The translations under genes and the position numbers were made by a program. From Caulobacteraceae bacterium (GTDB lineage Bacteria > Pseudomonadota > Alphaproteobacteria > Caulobacterales > Caulobacteraceae), in assembly GCA_020852035.1 (NCBI GenBank), contig JADZBR010000067.1:1-12101 (forward strand): a stretch of DNA of 12,101 nt. Direction: 5' to 3'. Below the pieces are notes generated by a model, which worked only from the letters and a program-made list of their open reading frames with translations, did no database searches and had not been told where the DNA came from. The number at the start of each line of letters is the position of its first letter. The first letter of the stretch is position 1. Positions 6,062-12,101 of this stretch are shown here, piece by piece.

Positions 6062-6235
6062 CCCTCCCCTTTGTGGGGAGGGTGGGCGGCGCGGAACGCG
6101 CCGGTCGGGTGGGGGACTACTGAATCTCAGCGGCTACGGCGAGTCAGCAAGACCCCACCCGTCCCGCGGAGCCTGTCCTCGGGCTCGCCTTTGGCGAGAC
6201 CCGTGGGCGGTCCACGCTCCCCACGAGGGGGAGGG
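6062..6235. repeat. Inverted two-hairpin intergenic repeat, family C
   Basis: Fills most of the gap between gpsA and the yciI-type gene. The left end is a perfect 8-bp hairpin, CCCTCCCC-TTTGT-GGGGAGGG (6062-6082). The right end (6216-6235) is the inverted counterpart, CTCCCCACGAGGGGGAGGG. GGTCGGGTGGGG (6104-6115) pairs with CCCCACCCGTCC (6154-6165) further in, and an inner hairpin, GGCTCGCC-TTT-GGCGAGAC, lies at 6182-6200. The layout is like family A, with a different sequence. Read from gpsA it offers two stem-loops past the stop codon, so it may attenuate transcription into the yciI-type gene; no U-tract follows. Confidence 0.78.
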
Positions 6236-6240
6236 AAACG

Positions 6241-7230
6241 CTAGCGCTCCGGCCGGAGCGGTCGCGAAAGCAGCCCTTCGATGGCCGCGTCGACGCTGAT
6301 CTTCTCGGCCAGGATCGCCGCCACCGCCTCGCAGATCGGCGCCTCGACGCCCACCTTGCGGTTGAGGGCGGTGACCGCCGGCGCGGAGGCGACGCCCTCG
6401 GCTACCGAGAGCTTGCCGGCCAGCGCCTCGGTCAGGGTCTCGCCCCGCCCGAGCGCCAGGCCGACGCTCATGTTGCGCGACTGCGGGCTGGAGCAGGTCA
6501 GCACCAGGTCGCCGAGGCCGCAGAGCCCCGCCACCGTCGCTTCCTCGCCGCCCAGCGCCACCGCCAGCCGCGAGAGTTCGGCGAAGCCGCGGGTGATCAG
6601 CGCCGCGTGGGCGCTGCGCCCCAGCCCCCGCCCCTCGACGATGCCGCAGGCGATGGCCAGCACGTTCTTCACCGCCCCGCCGACCTCGGCCCCGATCAGG
6701 TCGCTGGCGAGGTAGGGGCGGAAGGTGGGCAGGGCGACGGCCTCCGCCAGCGCCATCCCCAGCGCCTCGTCGGGGCAGGCGAGGGTCACCGCCGTCGGCA
6801 GGCCGCGCACCACATCGGCGGCGAAGCTGGGGCCGGAGAGCACCGCGGCCCGCGCCTGCGGCAGCGTCTCGGCCAGCACCTGCGTCATCAGCATCAGCGA
6901 GCCCTGCTCGACGCCCTTGGAGCACAGCGCCACCGGCAGGCCCTCGCGGGCGTGCGGGGCGAAGGCGGCGAGCACGCCGCGCAGATGCTGCGCCGGGGCG
7001 ACGGCGAGGATGGCGTCGCAAGCGCCAAGATCGGCGAGGTCCTGTGTCGCCCGCACGGCCGGCGACAGCGGGGCGCCCGCCAGGAACAGGGTGTTCTCGT
7101 GGCGGGCGTTGATCGCCTCGACCACCTCCGCCTCGCGGGCCTGCAGCACCACCTCGCGGCCGGCGCGGGCGCAGACCTCGGCCAGGGCCGTGCCCCAGGC
7201 GCCGCCGCCGATCACGCCGATCCGGTTCAT
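6241..7230 (-). CDS. gpsA: Glycerol-3-phosphate dehydrogenase [NAD(P)+]
   Basis: Cytosolic enzyme reducing dihydroxyacetone phosphate to sn-glycerol-3-phosphate, the backbone precursor for phospholipids. The 329 residues are of normal length. The N-terminal Rossmann motif is IGVIGGGAWGTALAEV (4-19); then come ALCSKGVEQGS (101-111), VLSGPSFAADV (130-140), the catalytic Lys188 in GGAVKNVLAIACG (184-196), and GLGDLVLTCSSPQSRN (238-253), which binds the phosphate and cofactor. All expected key residues are present. The start ATG (7228-7230) overlaps the TGA of tsaD as ATGA, so the pair is translationally coupled. Repeat family C lies immediately beyond its TAG. Confidence 0.97.
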   Translation of the reverse strand: MNRIGVIGGGAWGTALAEVCARAGREVVLQAREAEVVEAINARHENTLFLAGAPLSPAVRATQDLADLGACDAILAVAPAQHLRGVLAAFAPHAREGLPVALCSKGVEQGSLMLMTQVLAETLPQARAAVLSGPSFAADVVRGLPTAVTLACPDEALGMALAEAVALPTFRPYLASDLIGAEVGGAVKNVLAIACGIVEGRGLGRSAHAALITRGFAELSRLAVALGGEEATVAGLCGLGDLVLTCSSPQSRNMSVGLALGRGETLTEALAGKLSVAEGVASAPAVTALNRKVGVEAPICEAVAAILAEKISVDAAIEGLLSRPLRPER

Positions 7231-8315
7231 GCCTTGGCGCCCTTGCGGCCGGGGACGTGGGTCGGGTTCGCCGCGGCGGCGGCTTCGTCCAGCGGCCAGC
7301 GCGGGCGGGCGGGCGCGTCGAGCGGGTCGGTGAGCCCGCGCGCCAGCCGCTCGGCGCCGGCCAGGGCGATCATGGCGGCGTTGTCGGTGCAGTAGGCCAG
7401 CGGCGGCGCGTCGAAGGAGAAACTGCGCCCGGCCGCCACTCGCTGCAGCTCGGCGCGCACGTGCTGGTTGGCCGCCACCCCCCCGGCGACGACGAAGCGC
7501 AGGTCGCGCCCTTCGTGCTCGCGGGCGTGGAGCGCCATGGCCCGGTCGCTGCGCTCGGCGAGCTGACGGGCGATGGCGGCCTGCACGGCGGCGGCGAGGT
7601 CGCGGCGGTCGGTCTCGGAGGTCAACCCCTCGGCGAGGCGGGCGGCGGCGGTCTTCAGGCCGGAGAAGGAGAAGGCCAGGTCCTTGCGGCCGAGCAGGGC
7701 GCGGGGAAGTTCGAACCGGCTCGCATCGCCGCCGTCGGCCAGCCGCTCCAGCGCCGGGCCGCCGGGATAGGGCAGGCCGAGGTTCTTGGCGATCTTGTCG
7801 AAAGCCTCGCCGGCGGCATCGTCGATCGTCGAGCCGAGCCGGCGGCAGGCGCCGACGCCGGCCACCTCCAGCAGCTGGCAATGGCCGCCGGAGACCAGCA
7901 GCAGCAGGAAGGGATAGGCCACCTCCGCCGCCAGCCGCGCCGAGACCGCGTGGCCCTCAAGATGGTTCACCGCCACCAGCGGCAGGCCGCGCGCCAGCGC
8001 CACCGCCTTGCCGAAGGACAAGCCCACCATCACCCCACCGATCAGGCCGGGGCCGGCAGTGGCGGCCACGCCGTCGAGCGCGCCGTAGCCGAGGTCCGCC
8101 CCGCGCATCGCCTCGGCGGCGATGGCGTCGATGGATTCCACGTGCGCCCGCGCGGCGATCTCCGGCACCACCCCGCCGTAGGGGGCGTGGTCGGCGATCT
8201 GGCTGGCGATGATCGAGGAGAGCACCTCGGCGCGGCCATGCGCATCCAGCCGCACCACGGCGGCAGCGGTTTCATCGCAGCTGGTCTCGAGGCCGAGGAC
8301 GGTGAGCGGGGTCAT
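7227..8315 (-). CDS. tsaD: tRNA N6-adenosine threonylcarbamoyltransferase
   Basis: Catalytic subunit of the t6A machinery: with TsaB and TsaE it moves the threonylcarbamoyl group from TC-AMP to A37 of ANN-decoding tRNAs. The 362-residue Kae1/Qri7-type ASKHA protein shows LGLETSCDETAAAV (7-20), GGVVPEIAARAHVE (47-60), TAGPGLIGGVMVGLSFGK (86-103), the metal ligands His118 and His122 in VNHLEGH, LLVSGGHCQL (140-148), STIDDAAGEAFDKIAK (162-177), and Asp311 in YCTDNAAMIA. The start ATG 8313-8315 fits the canonical N-terminus, although the only strong ribosome site (AGGAGG, 8336-8341) is 20 nt away. An open frame continues 277 codons upstream, antisense to hemC, and is not considered coding. First gene of a unit with gpsA. 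Confidence 0.97.
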   Translation of the reverse strand: MTPLTVLGLETSCDETAAAVVRLDAHGRAEVLSSIIASQIADHAPYGGVVPEIAARAHVESIDAIAAEAMRGADLGYGALDGVAATAGPGLIGGVMVGLSFGKAVALARGLPLVAVNHLEGHAVSARLAAEVAYPFLLLLVSGGHCQLLEVAGVGACRRLGSTIDDAAGEAFDKIAKNLGLPYPGGPALERLADGGDASRFELPRALLGRKDLAFSFSGLKTAAARLAEGLTSETDRRDLAAAVQAAIARQLAERSDRAMALHAREHEGRDLRFVVAGGVAANQHVRAELQRVAAGRSFSFDAPPLAYCTDNAAMIALAGAERLARGLTDPLDAPARPRWPLDEAAAAANPTHVPGRKGAKA

Positions 8316-8338
8316 CCGGTTGCCGGGCGGGGGCGCCT

Positions 8339-8366
8339 CCTGTAGCGAGGCGGTCTTCGCAGTCGA
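8339..8366 (-). promoter_or_regulatory. Candidate sigma-73-type promoter for tsaD
   Basis: On the minus strand TCGACTG (8360-8366) and GCTACAGG (8339-8346) are separated by 13 bp. They resemble the Caulobacter housekeeping pattern TTGACGS-N10-14-GCTANAWC at 5 of 7 and 6 of 8 positions. It lies in the 66-bp gap between divergent tsaD and hemC. A start site a few bases past the -10 would leave a 5' leader of only about 15-20 nt. The match is imperfect and could be chance in GC-rich DNA. Confidence 0.25.
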
Positions 8367-8381
8367 GGTAACGACGTCCCC

Positions 8382-9338
8382 GTGTCCACGCAACCGCTCG
8401 TCCGCATCGGCGCCCGCGGCTCCAAGCTGTCGCTGGCCCAGGCCGGCCAGATGCAGCGTCGCATCGCCGCCGCCCTCGGCGCGCCCGCCGAGGAGGCCGA
8501 ACGGGTCGCCCCGATCACCGTTATCACCACCACCGGCGACCGCGTGCAGGACCGTCGCCTCCTGGAGATCGGCGGCAAGGCCCTCTTCACCAAGGAAATC
8601 GAGGAGGCGTTGATCGCCGGCCGCATCGACTGCGCCATCCACTCGATGAAGGACGTGCCGGCCGAGCAGCCGCCGGGCCTGTGCATCGCCGCCGTCCCCG
8701 AGCGCGAGGACGTGCGCGACGCCTTCATCAGCTTGAAGTGGGAGCGGCTGGAAGACCTGCCGCAAGGGGCCGTGCTCGGCACCGCCAGTCTGCGCCGGCA
8801 GGCCCAGAGCCTCTTCCGCCGGCCCGATCTGCGGGTGGAGCTCCGGCGCGGCAACGTCGACACGCGCCTGGCCAAGCTGGAAGCCGGCGAGGCCGACGCC
8901 ATCCTGCTGGCCAAGGCGGGCCTCAACCGCCTGGGCCTCGGCGCGCGGCCGAAGAGCCTGATCGACCCGCGCGAGGCCCCGCCCGCCCCGGGCCAGGGCG
9001 CCCTGGCCATCCAGACCCGCGAGAAAGATCGCGACGCCGCCTGGATCACCCCGCTGCATCACCGCCAGAGCGAGCTGACCGTCGCTGCCGAGCGCGGGGC
9101 GCTCACCGCCCTGGAGGGCTCCTGTCGCACGCCGGTCGGCGCCCACGCCCGCGTCGAAGGCGAGACCCTGACCCTGCTGGTCGAGGCGCTGTCCCCCGAC
9201 GGCCGCCAGCGCTTCCGCCGCGAGGGCGAGGCCAGCCTCGCCGGCGACGCGGTCGCCGCCGCCCGCGCGCTCGGCCTCGAGCTCGGCCGTGCGGTGGCCG
9301 AGGAGGGCGGCGAGGCCATCCTCCTGCCGGCCCCGTGA
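8382..9338 (+). CDS. hemC: Hydroxymethylbilane synthase (porphobilinogen deaminase)
   Basis: Joins four porphobilinogen units head to tail into hydroxymethylbilane, a shared step toward heme, siroheme and cobalamin; cytosolic. The 318 residues match family length. Seen: VRIGARGSKLSLAQA (7-21), ITTTGDR (48-54), GGKALFTKEIEEAL (64-77), the active-site Asp91 in CAIHSMKDVP, TASLRRQAQ, LRRGNVDTRLAKLEAGEADAILLAKAGLNRLG (substrate and cofactor Arg residues), PAPGQGALAIQ, and LEGSCRTPVGAHA with Cys248 carrying the dipyrromethane cofactor. The start is GTG 8382, the frame's first plausible start, with GAGG (8365-8368) 13 nt upstream. The stop TGA overlaps the GTG of hemD. Divergent from tsaD across 66 bp. 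Confidence 0.97.
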   Translation: MSTQPLVRIGARGSKLSLAQAGQMQRRIAAALGAPAEEAERVAPITVITTTGDRVQDRRLLEIGGKALFTKEIEEALIAGRIDCAIHSMKDVPAEQPPGLCIAAVPEREDVRDAFISLKWERLEDLPQGAVLGTASLRRQAQSLFRRPDLRVELRRGNVDTRLAKLEAGEADAILLAKAGLNRLGLGARPKSLIDPREAPPAPGQGALAIQTREKDRDAAWITPLHHRQSELTVAAERGALTALEGSCRTPVGAHARVEGETLTLLVEALSPDGRQRFRREGEASLAGDAVAAARALGLELGRAVAEEGGEAILLPAP

Positions 9339-10024
9339 GCGCCGGCCCGCCCAAGGTCTGGATCACCCGCGCCCAGCCGGGCGCCGACGCCACCGCCGCC
9401 CGCGTCGCCGCGCTCGGATTCCAGCCGGTCGTGGCGCCGTTGCTGGAGGTGCGGCCCCTCGCACCGAAGATCGATCTCGCCGGCGTCGCCGCCCTCGCCT
9501 TCACCAGCGCCAACGGCGTGCGCGCCTTCGCCGGCCTCAGCGCCGACCGCAGCCTCCCGGTCTGGGCGGTCGGCGAGGCCACCGCCCGGACGGCCCGCGA
9601 TGCCGGGTTCCAGCAGGTGCGCGCGGCCGACGGCGACGTGGCCTCGCTGACGCAAGCCATCCTGCGCGGTCCGCCGGCTGGGCCGCTGCTCCATCTGTGC
9701 GCCCGCGAGCCGGCGGGAGACCTCGTCGGCGCCCTGATCGCCGAGGGCGTGCAGGCCCGTCGCACGGTGGTCTACGAAACCACGCCCACCGCCGTGGCCG
9801 AGAACCGCGACGCCGCGCCCGTCGCGGATATCGTGTTGCTGCATTCCCCCCGCGCCGCCCGCCTGCTGGCGGGGCTCGCGAGCGGCGGCGACCTTTCCGG
9901 GCTGCGCGCCGCCTGCCTGTCGCCCGCGGTCGCGGCGGCCCTGGAGGGCGTCGTTCCGGCGGTGTCGGCCGCCACCCCGGACGAGCCGGCGCTGCTCGAC
10001 GTCCTGCGGGAACTCGGGCGGTGA
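9335..10024 (+). CDS. hemD: Uroporphyrinogen-III synthase
   Basis: Cyclises hydroxymethylbilane with inversion of ring D to give uroporphyrinogen III, so it uses the product of the gene just upstream. The 229 residues are within the family's usual range. The family is poorly conserved, but the N-terminal VWITRAQPGADATAARVAALGFQPVVAPLLEV pattern and TSANGVRAFA (57-66) are typical, as are HLCAREPAGDL and VVYETTP in the second lobe and VLLHSPRAARLL near the C-terminal part. The GTG start (9335-9337) shares GTGA with the hemC stop, and its own TGA shares GTGA with the next small gene. Translation of all three is therefore probably coupled. Confidence 0.93.
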   Translation: MSAGPPKVWITRAQPGADATAARVAALGFQPVVAPLLEVRPLAPKIDLAGVAALAFTSANGVRAFAGLSADRSLPVWAVGEATARTARDAGFQQVRAADGDVASLTQAILRGPPAGPLLHLCAREPAGDLVGALIAEGVQARRTVVYETTPTAVAENRDAAPVADIVLLHSPRAARLLAGLASGGDLSGLRAACLSPAVAAALEGVVPAVSAATPDEPALLDVLRELGR

Positions 10025-10212
10025 GCGAACCGGACGAGGATGATCCGCCGCCCCCGCCGGTGAAGCTCGACGGGCGGTTCTGGGCGCTGATGATCTTCTG
10101 CGCGGCCTGCATCGTCGGCGGACTGGCGATCGCGAGCCTTGGACCGCGGCTCTTTCCGCCCGAGGCGCCGCCAGCCAGGTCAGGCTCCGGGCCGCCTCAG
10201 CTCAGCCGGTAG
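10021..10212 (+). CDS. Small single-pass membrane protein of unknown function, coupled to hemD
   Basis: A 63-residue frame beginning with the GTG of a GTGA overlap with hemD, the same junction that joins hemC to hemD. I do not recognise it. The N-terminus is acidic and proline-rich (SEPDEDDPPPPP, residues 2-13), followed by a clear hydrophobic segment (about 20-41, FWALMIFCAACIVGGLAIASLG) and a Pro/Ser-rich tail ending at TAG 10210-10212. The expected topology is uncertain. In other alphaproteobacteria hemD is often followed by genes for membrane-anchored proteins (a mitofilin-like protein, HemY), so this could be a short replacement or remnant in that position, but no similarity is claimed. 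The overlap and the hydrophobic block favour a real gene. Confidence 0.65.
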   Translation: MSEPDEDDPPPPPVKLDGRFWALMIFCAACIVGGLAIASLGPRLFPPEAPPARSGSGPPQLSR

Positions 10213-10228
10213 AGCGCCGCGTTCGCAA

Positions 10229-11410
10229 CTAGATCACCCCCGCCGCGCGCAGTCCGGACAGCTCCGCCTCGCCATAGCCGACCGATCCCAGCACGTCGTC
10301 GGTGTGCTCGCCGACATGCGGCGGCGGGCCGCCCACGGCGCCGGGGGTGGCCGACAACCCGATGGGAACGCCGAAGACCGGGGTGGCGCGGGGCGCCCCC
10401 GCGGCCCGCACCTCCTGCAACAGGCCCATGGCCTGGACATGGGCGTGGCCCAGCGTCTCGGCCGGGCTCAGCACCGGGCCGGCGGGAATGCGGGCTTCGG
10501 CCAGCGCCGCCAGCGCTTCATCGCGGCCCCGGGCGGCGCACCATTCGGCCACCCGGGCGCTGATCAGTTCGCCATGCTCGCCACGCGAGAGGTCGGTGGC
10601 GAAACGGGGGTCCTCCAGCCAGCCCGGCTCGTCGACCAGCTTCGCCACCCGGCGGAACAGCGGCTGTCCGACCACCTGGATCAGAATCCAGCCGCTCTTC
10701 GTCCGGAACAGGTCCGCGGGGGCCGAGCCGAAGCCGCGATTGCCCAGCGGCTGGCGATTGGGGGCGAGCACCGCCTGTTCGATCAGCGTCGGGCTCATGA
10801 AGCTCAGCGCGGTGCCCAGGAGGGAGGTGCTCACCTGCTGGCCCTGTCCGGTCCTCCGCCGCTCCATGAGCGCGAGCACGGCGCCCAGGGCGCTGTGCAG
10901 GGCGGTTCCGAAGTCCACCCAAGACACGGCGGCGCGATAGGGCTGGTCCGGAAGGCCGGTGAGATGGACCGCGCCGGACATCGCCTGGCCGATGCCGTCG
11001 AACCCCACCTGATCGCGCAGCGGTCCGACCTGGCCGAAAGCCGAGGGCGCCACGAGAATGATGTCCGCCCGGACCGCCCGCAGGCTCTCGTAGTCGAGAC
11101 CCATCGCCTGCATCGTCTGCGGCGGCAGATTGGCGACCACGATGTCGGCCGTGGCCGCCAGGCGGCGCACGACCTCGCGGCCCTTGTCGCTCGTCGGGTC
11201 GAGGGTGATCGAACGCTTGCCCCGGTTCATCTGGGTGAAAAGCGCGCCCTCCAGGCCGGGTCCCAGGGGGGTGACGAAACGATCCTCGCTGCCGTCCCGC
11301 TTGTCGATGCGGATGACCTCGGCCCCGAACTCAGCCAGCAGCGCCGCGCAGTAGGGCCCCGCGATATAGCGGCCGAAATCCAGCACCCGCACGCCGTCGA
11401 GGACGCCCAT
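10229..11410 (-). CDS. Class III CoA-transferase (CaiB/BaiF family)
   Basis: Transfers CoA between carboxylic acids via aspartyl-CoA chemistry in the cytosol. The family includes formyl-CoA:oxalate CoA-transferase, CaiB and alpha-methylacyl-CoA racemases, so the substrate is open. The 393 residues are of normal length. Seen: GVRVLDFGRYIAGPYCAALLAEFGAEVIRID (6-36), LFTQMNRGKRSITLD (57-71), DIVVANLPPQTMQAMGLDYESL (89-110), and the probable nucleophile Asp166 in SWVDFGTALHSALGAVLAL, matching the family's catalytic Asp. RIPAGPVLS occurs near the C-terminal part. ATG 11408-11410 is preceded by GGAG at 8-nt spacing and overlaps the TGA of a candidate leader ORF (TGATG). It converges on the small membrane-protein gene with a 16-bp gap and no visible terminator. 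Confidence 0.93.
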   Translation of the reverse strand: MGVLDGVRVLDFGRYIAGPYCAALLAEFGAEVIRIDKRDGSEDRFVTPLGPGLEGALFTQMNRGKRSITLDPTSDKGREVVRRLAATADIVVANLPPQTMQAMGLDYESLRAVRADIILVAPSAFGQVGPLRDQVGFDGIGQAMSGAVHLTGLPDQPYRAAVSWVDFGTALHSALGAVLALMERRRTGQGQQVSTSLLGTALSFMSPTLIEQAVLAPNRQPLGNRGFGSAPADLFRTKSGWILIQVVGQPLFRRVAKLVDEPGWLEDPRFATDLSRGEHGELISARVAEWCAARGRDEALAALAEARIPAGPVLSPAETLGHAHVQAMGLLQEVRAAGAPRATPVFGVPIGLSATPGAVGGPPPHVGEHTDDVLGSVGYGEAELSGLRAAGVI

Positions 11411-11514
11411 CAGGCGGTCTCCGTCACGGCCGACCGCCCGCCAAGCGAACAGGCGGCGCCGACACCGCGCGGACGCGCGCCATCGCCCCTCGGATCCAAG
11501 GACCGCATGCTCAT
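11410..11514 (-). CDS. Candidate 34-codon leader ORF upstream of the CoA-transferase gene
   Basis: On the minus strand, ATG 11512-11514 (or ATG 11506-11508 two codons later) opens a frame that closes at TGA 11410-11412, sharing TGATG with the CoA-transferase start. GGAGG at 11517-11521 sits 8 nt before the second ATG, ideal spacing, and only 2 nt before the first. The predicted peptide is Arg/Gly-rich (it begins MSMRSLDPRGDGARPRG) with no hydrophobic segment, and I recognise no homologue. The good ribosome site plus the one-base stop-start overlap suggest a translated, coupled leader. In GC-rich DNA such short frames can also arise by chance, and the gene downstream has its own GGAG. Confidence 0.35.
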   Translation of the reverse strand: MSMRSLDPRGDGARPRGVGAACSLGGRSAVTETA

Positions 11515-11516
11515 GC

Positions 11517-11521
11517 CCTCC
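11517..11521 (-). promoter_or_regulatory. Strong ribosome binding site (GGAGG) of the candidate leader ORF
   Basis: GGAGG on the minus strand lies 8 nt before ATG 11506-11508 and about 107 nt before the CoA-transferase ATG, so it cannot serve the latter directly. Its spacing favours the second ATG of the leader ORF as the true start, giving a 32-residue peptide. Confidence 0.35.
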
Positions 11522-11561
11522 GGTCGCGCGAGACGGTCAACGTCGTCGCAGTCTAGATATA

Positions 11562-11581
11562 GGAATAGCAATTCTGGTTCC
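11562..11581. promoter_or_regulatory. AT-rich palindrome, candidate operator or promoter region
   Basis: GGAA-N4-AATT-N4-TTCC, a 20-bp imperfect palindrome, lies in a short AT-rich island (about 11553-11590) within very GC-rich flanks. It sits between the GST gene and the CoA-transferase/leader unit. On the minus strand TTGATC and a TATATC-like hexamer flank it at a poor spacing of about 20 bp. It is the only promoter-like patch in this 244-bp gap; the regulator, if any, is unknown. Confidence 0.3.
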
Positions 11582-11654
11582 GATCAAGCGGTTTCCACCC
11601 TGCGGCGCGCAACGCCGCGCCCTGCCGCCCCGAAGGCTTCGACGCGCCCGTCGC

Positions 11655-12101
11655 CTAGGTAAGGAAGGGCAGGCAGCCGGTCTCCAGGAGCAGGGGATCC
11701 ACCCGTTCGCGCGCCGCGCCGTCCAGCCCGGCATAGGCGGCGCGCAACGCCTGCAGGCATTTCACCTGATAGCGGAAGACGCCCTGGCTGTAGGTCTCGC
11801 CGAGCGCGGTGAACGACAGGGTCTCCGCGCCGCGCCCGAACGCCTCGGCGTTGGCCACGAGGAACGGCAGATAGACCTCCCCCGCCAGGCGCAGCAGCGC
11901 TTCGACGCCCTTCGAGGCGGGCGCGACGGCCCACTTGCCCTCGATCCCGCCCAGGTCGTCGACATGCATGATCCAACGGGCGGTGTAGGGGGCGGTGGCG
12001 CGCAACAGGTCGTTCGGCGTGGGGTCGACGATCAGCTGCGAGAGCTGGCCGTAGAGCGCGAACTCGGCGCGGGAGGGGCGGCTGCCGAAGAAATACCAGC
12101 C
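11655..12101 (-). CDS. Glutathione S-transferase family protein, C-terminal part (partial, runs off the right edge)
   Basis: The frame is open from base 12101 to TAG 11655-11657, giving 148 residues of the all-helical GST C-terminal domain. The first visible residues, GWYFFGSRPSRAEFALYGQL, match the S-R-P-S-x-A-D/E-F/W pattern (N-capping motif helix) of GST C-domains, followed by DPTPNDLL and a helix with YTARWIMHVDDL. The glutathione-binding thioredoxin-like N-terminal domain would lie beyond the window, so the catalytic Ser/Cys/Tyr cannot be checked. The family conjugates glutathione or acts as a reductase or isomerase; substrate unknown. An internal TTG (12005) could be mistaken for a start, but similarity clearly continues upstream of it. 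It precedes the CoA-transferase gene by about 245 bp on the same strand. Confidence 0.85.
   Translation of the reverse strand, partial: GWYFFGSRPSRAEFALYGQLSQLIVDPTPNDLLRATAPYTARWIMHVDDLGGIEGKWAVAPASKGVEALLRLAGEVYLPFLVANAEAFGRGAETLSFTALGETYSQGVFRYQVKCLQALRAAYAGLDGAARERVDPLLLETGCLPFLT

Noticed and set aside
6122..6145. Two GANTC (CcrM-type methylation) sites between the arms of repeat family C
   Set aside because: GANTC occurs many times in the window, including inside genes, so two in a spacer are not significant.
7257..8345. 362-codon plus-strand frame opposite tsaD
   Set aside because: Antisense shadow of a gene with all TsaD motifs; Gly/Arg/Gln-rich with no recognisable domain.
8316..9146. 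Upstream extension of the tsaD frame (277 codons, minus strand) antisense to hemC
   Set aside because: The TsaD family N-terminus begins at 8315, hemC on the opposite strand is unambiguous, and long antisense frames are expected at this GC content.
10139..11662. 507-codon plus-strand open frame across the CoA-transferase gene
   Set aside because: It is antisense to a clear CaiB/BaiF gene, has low-complexity His/Gln/Arg-rich composition and matches no family I know.

Overview
This window is very GC-rich, with tight gene packing, four-base start/stop overlaps and GC-rich intergenic hairpin repeats. Together with the gene order (tsaD-gpsA and a YciI gene divergent from hemC-hemD) this points to an alphaproteobacterium, most likely of the Caulobacterales (Caulobacter/Phenylobacterium type). 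That placement is inferred from gene order and repeat style; no marker gene was compared. The content is mostly housekeeping and metabolic. I see no phage, transposase, CRISPR array, rRNA or tRNA, and no clear defence system.

Layout: 1-2889 is read on the minus strand. It holds the first 160 codons of acetyl-CoA synthetase (acs, cut by the window edge), a variant histidine-phosphatase gene whose GTG start overlaps the stop of a 1-Cys peroxiredoxin gene, and an isocitrate lyase/PEP mutase superfamily gene. A divergent creatininase-family gene (2984-3721, plus) meets a DedA membrane protein gene (minus) tail to tail. The minus-strand run then continues with a SAM methyltransferase, a Rieske ferredoxin-like protein, a YciI-like protein, gpsA and tsaD. 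At 8316-8381 the strands diverge again into hemC-hemD plus a tiny one-TM protein gene, three cistrons chained by GTGA overlaps. The last part (minus) has a class III CoA-transferase gene with a possible coupled leader ORF and the C-terminal part of a glutathione S-transferase.

Functional links: hemC and hemD carry out two successive steps of tetrapyrrole synthesis. tsaD makes the t6A tRNA modification, and gpsA makes glycerol-3-phosphate for phospholipids. acs and the CoA-transferase belong to acyl-CoA metabolism, and the peroxiredoxin detoxifies peroxides.

No gene-free stretch exceeds 300 bases. The larger gaps (481-625, 1840-2070, 3722-3846, 6039-6240) are largely occupied by three families of inverted, two-hairpin intergenic repeats. 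One family has two copies whose hairpin stems show reciprocal compensatory changes. The gap 11411-11654 has a candidate leader ORF and an AT-rich palindrome. These repeats, the leader ORF, the variant phosphatase active site and an odd substitution cluster in Acs are the points most worth a second look.
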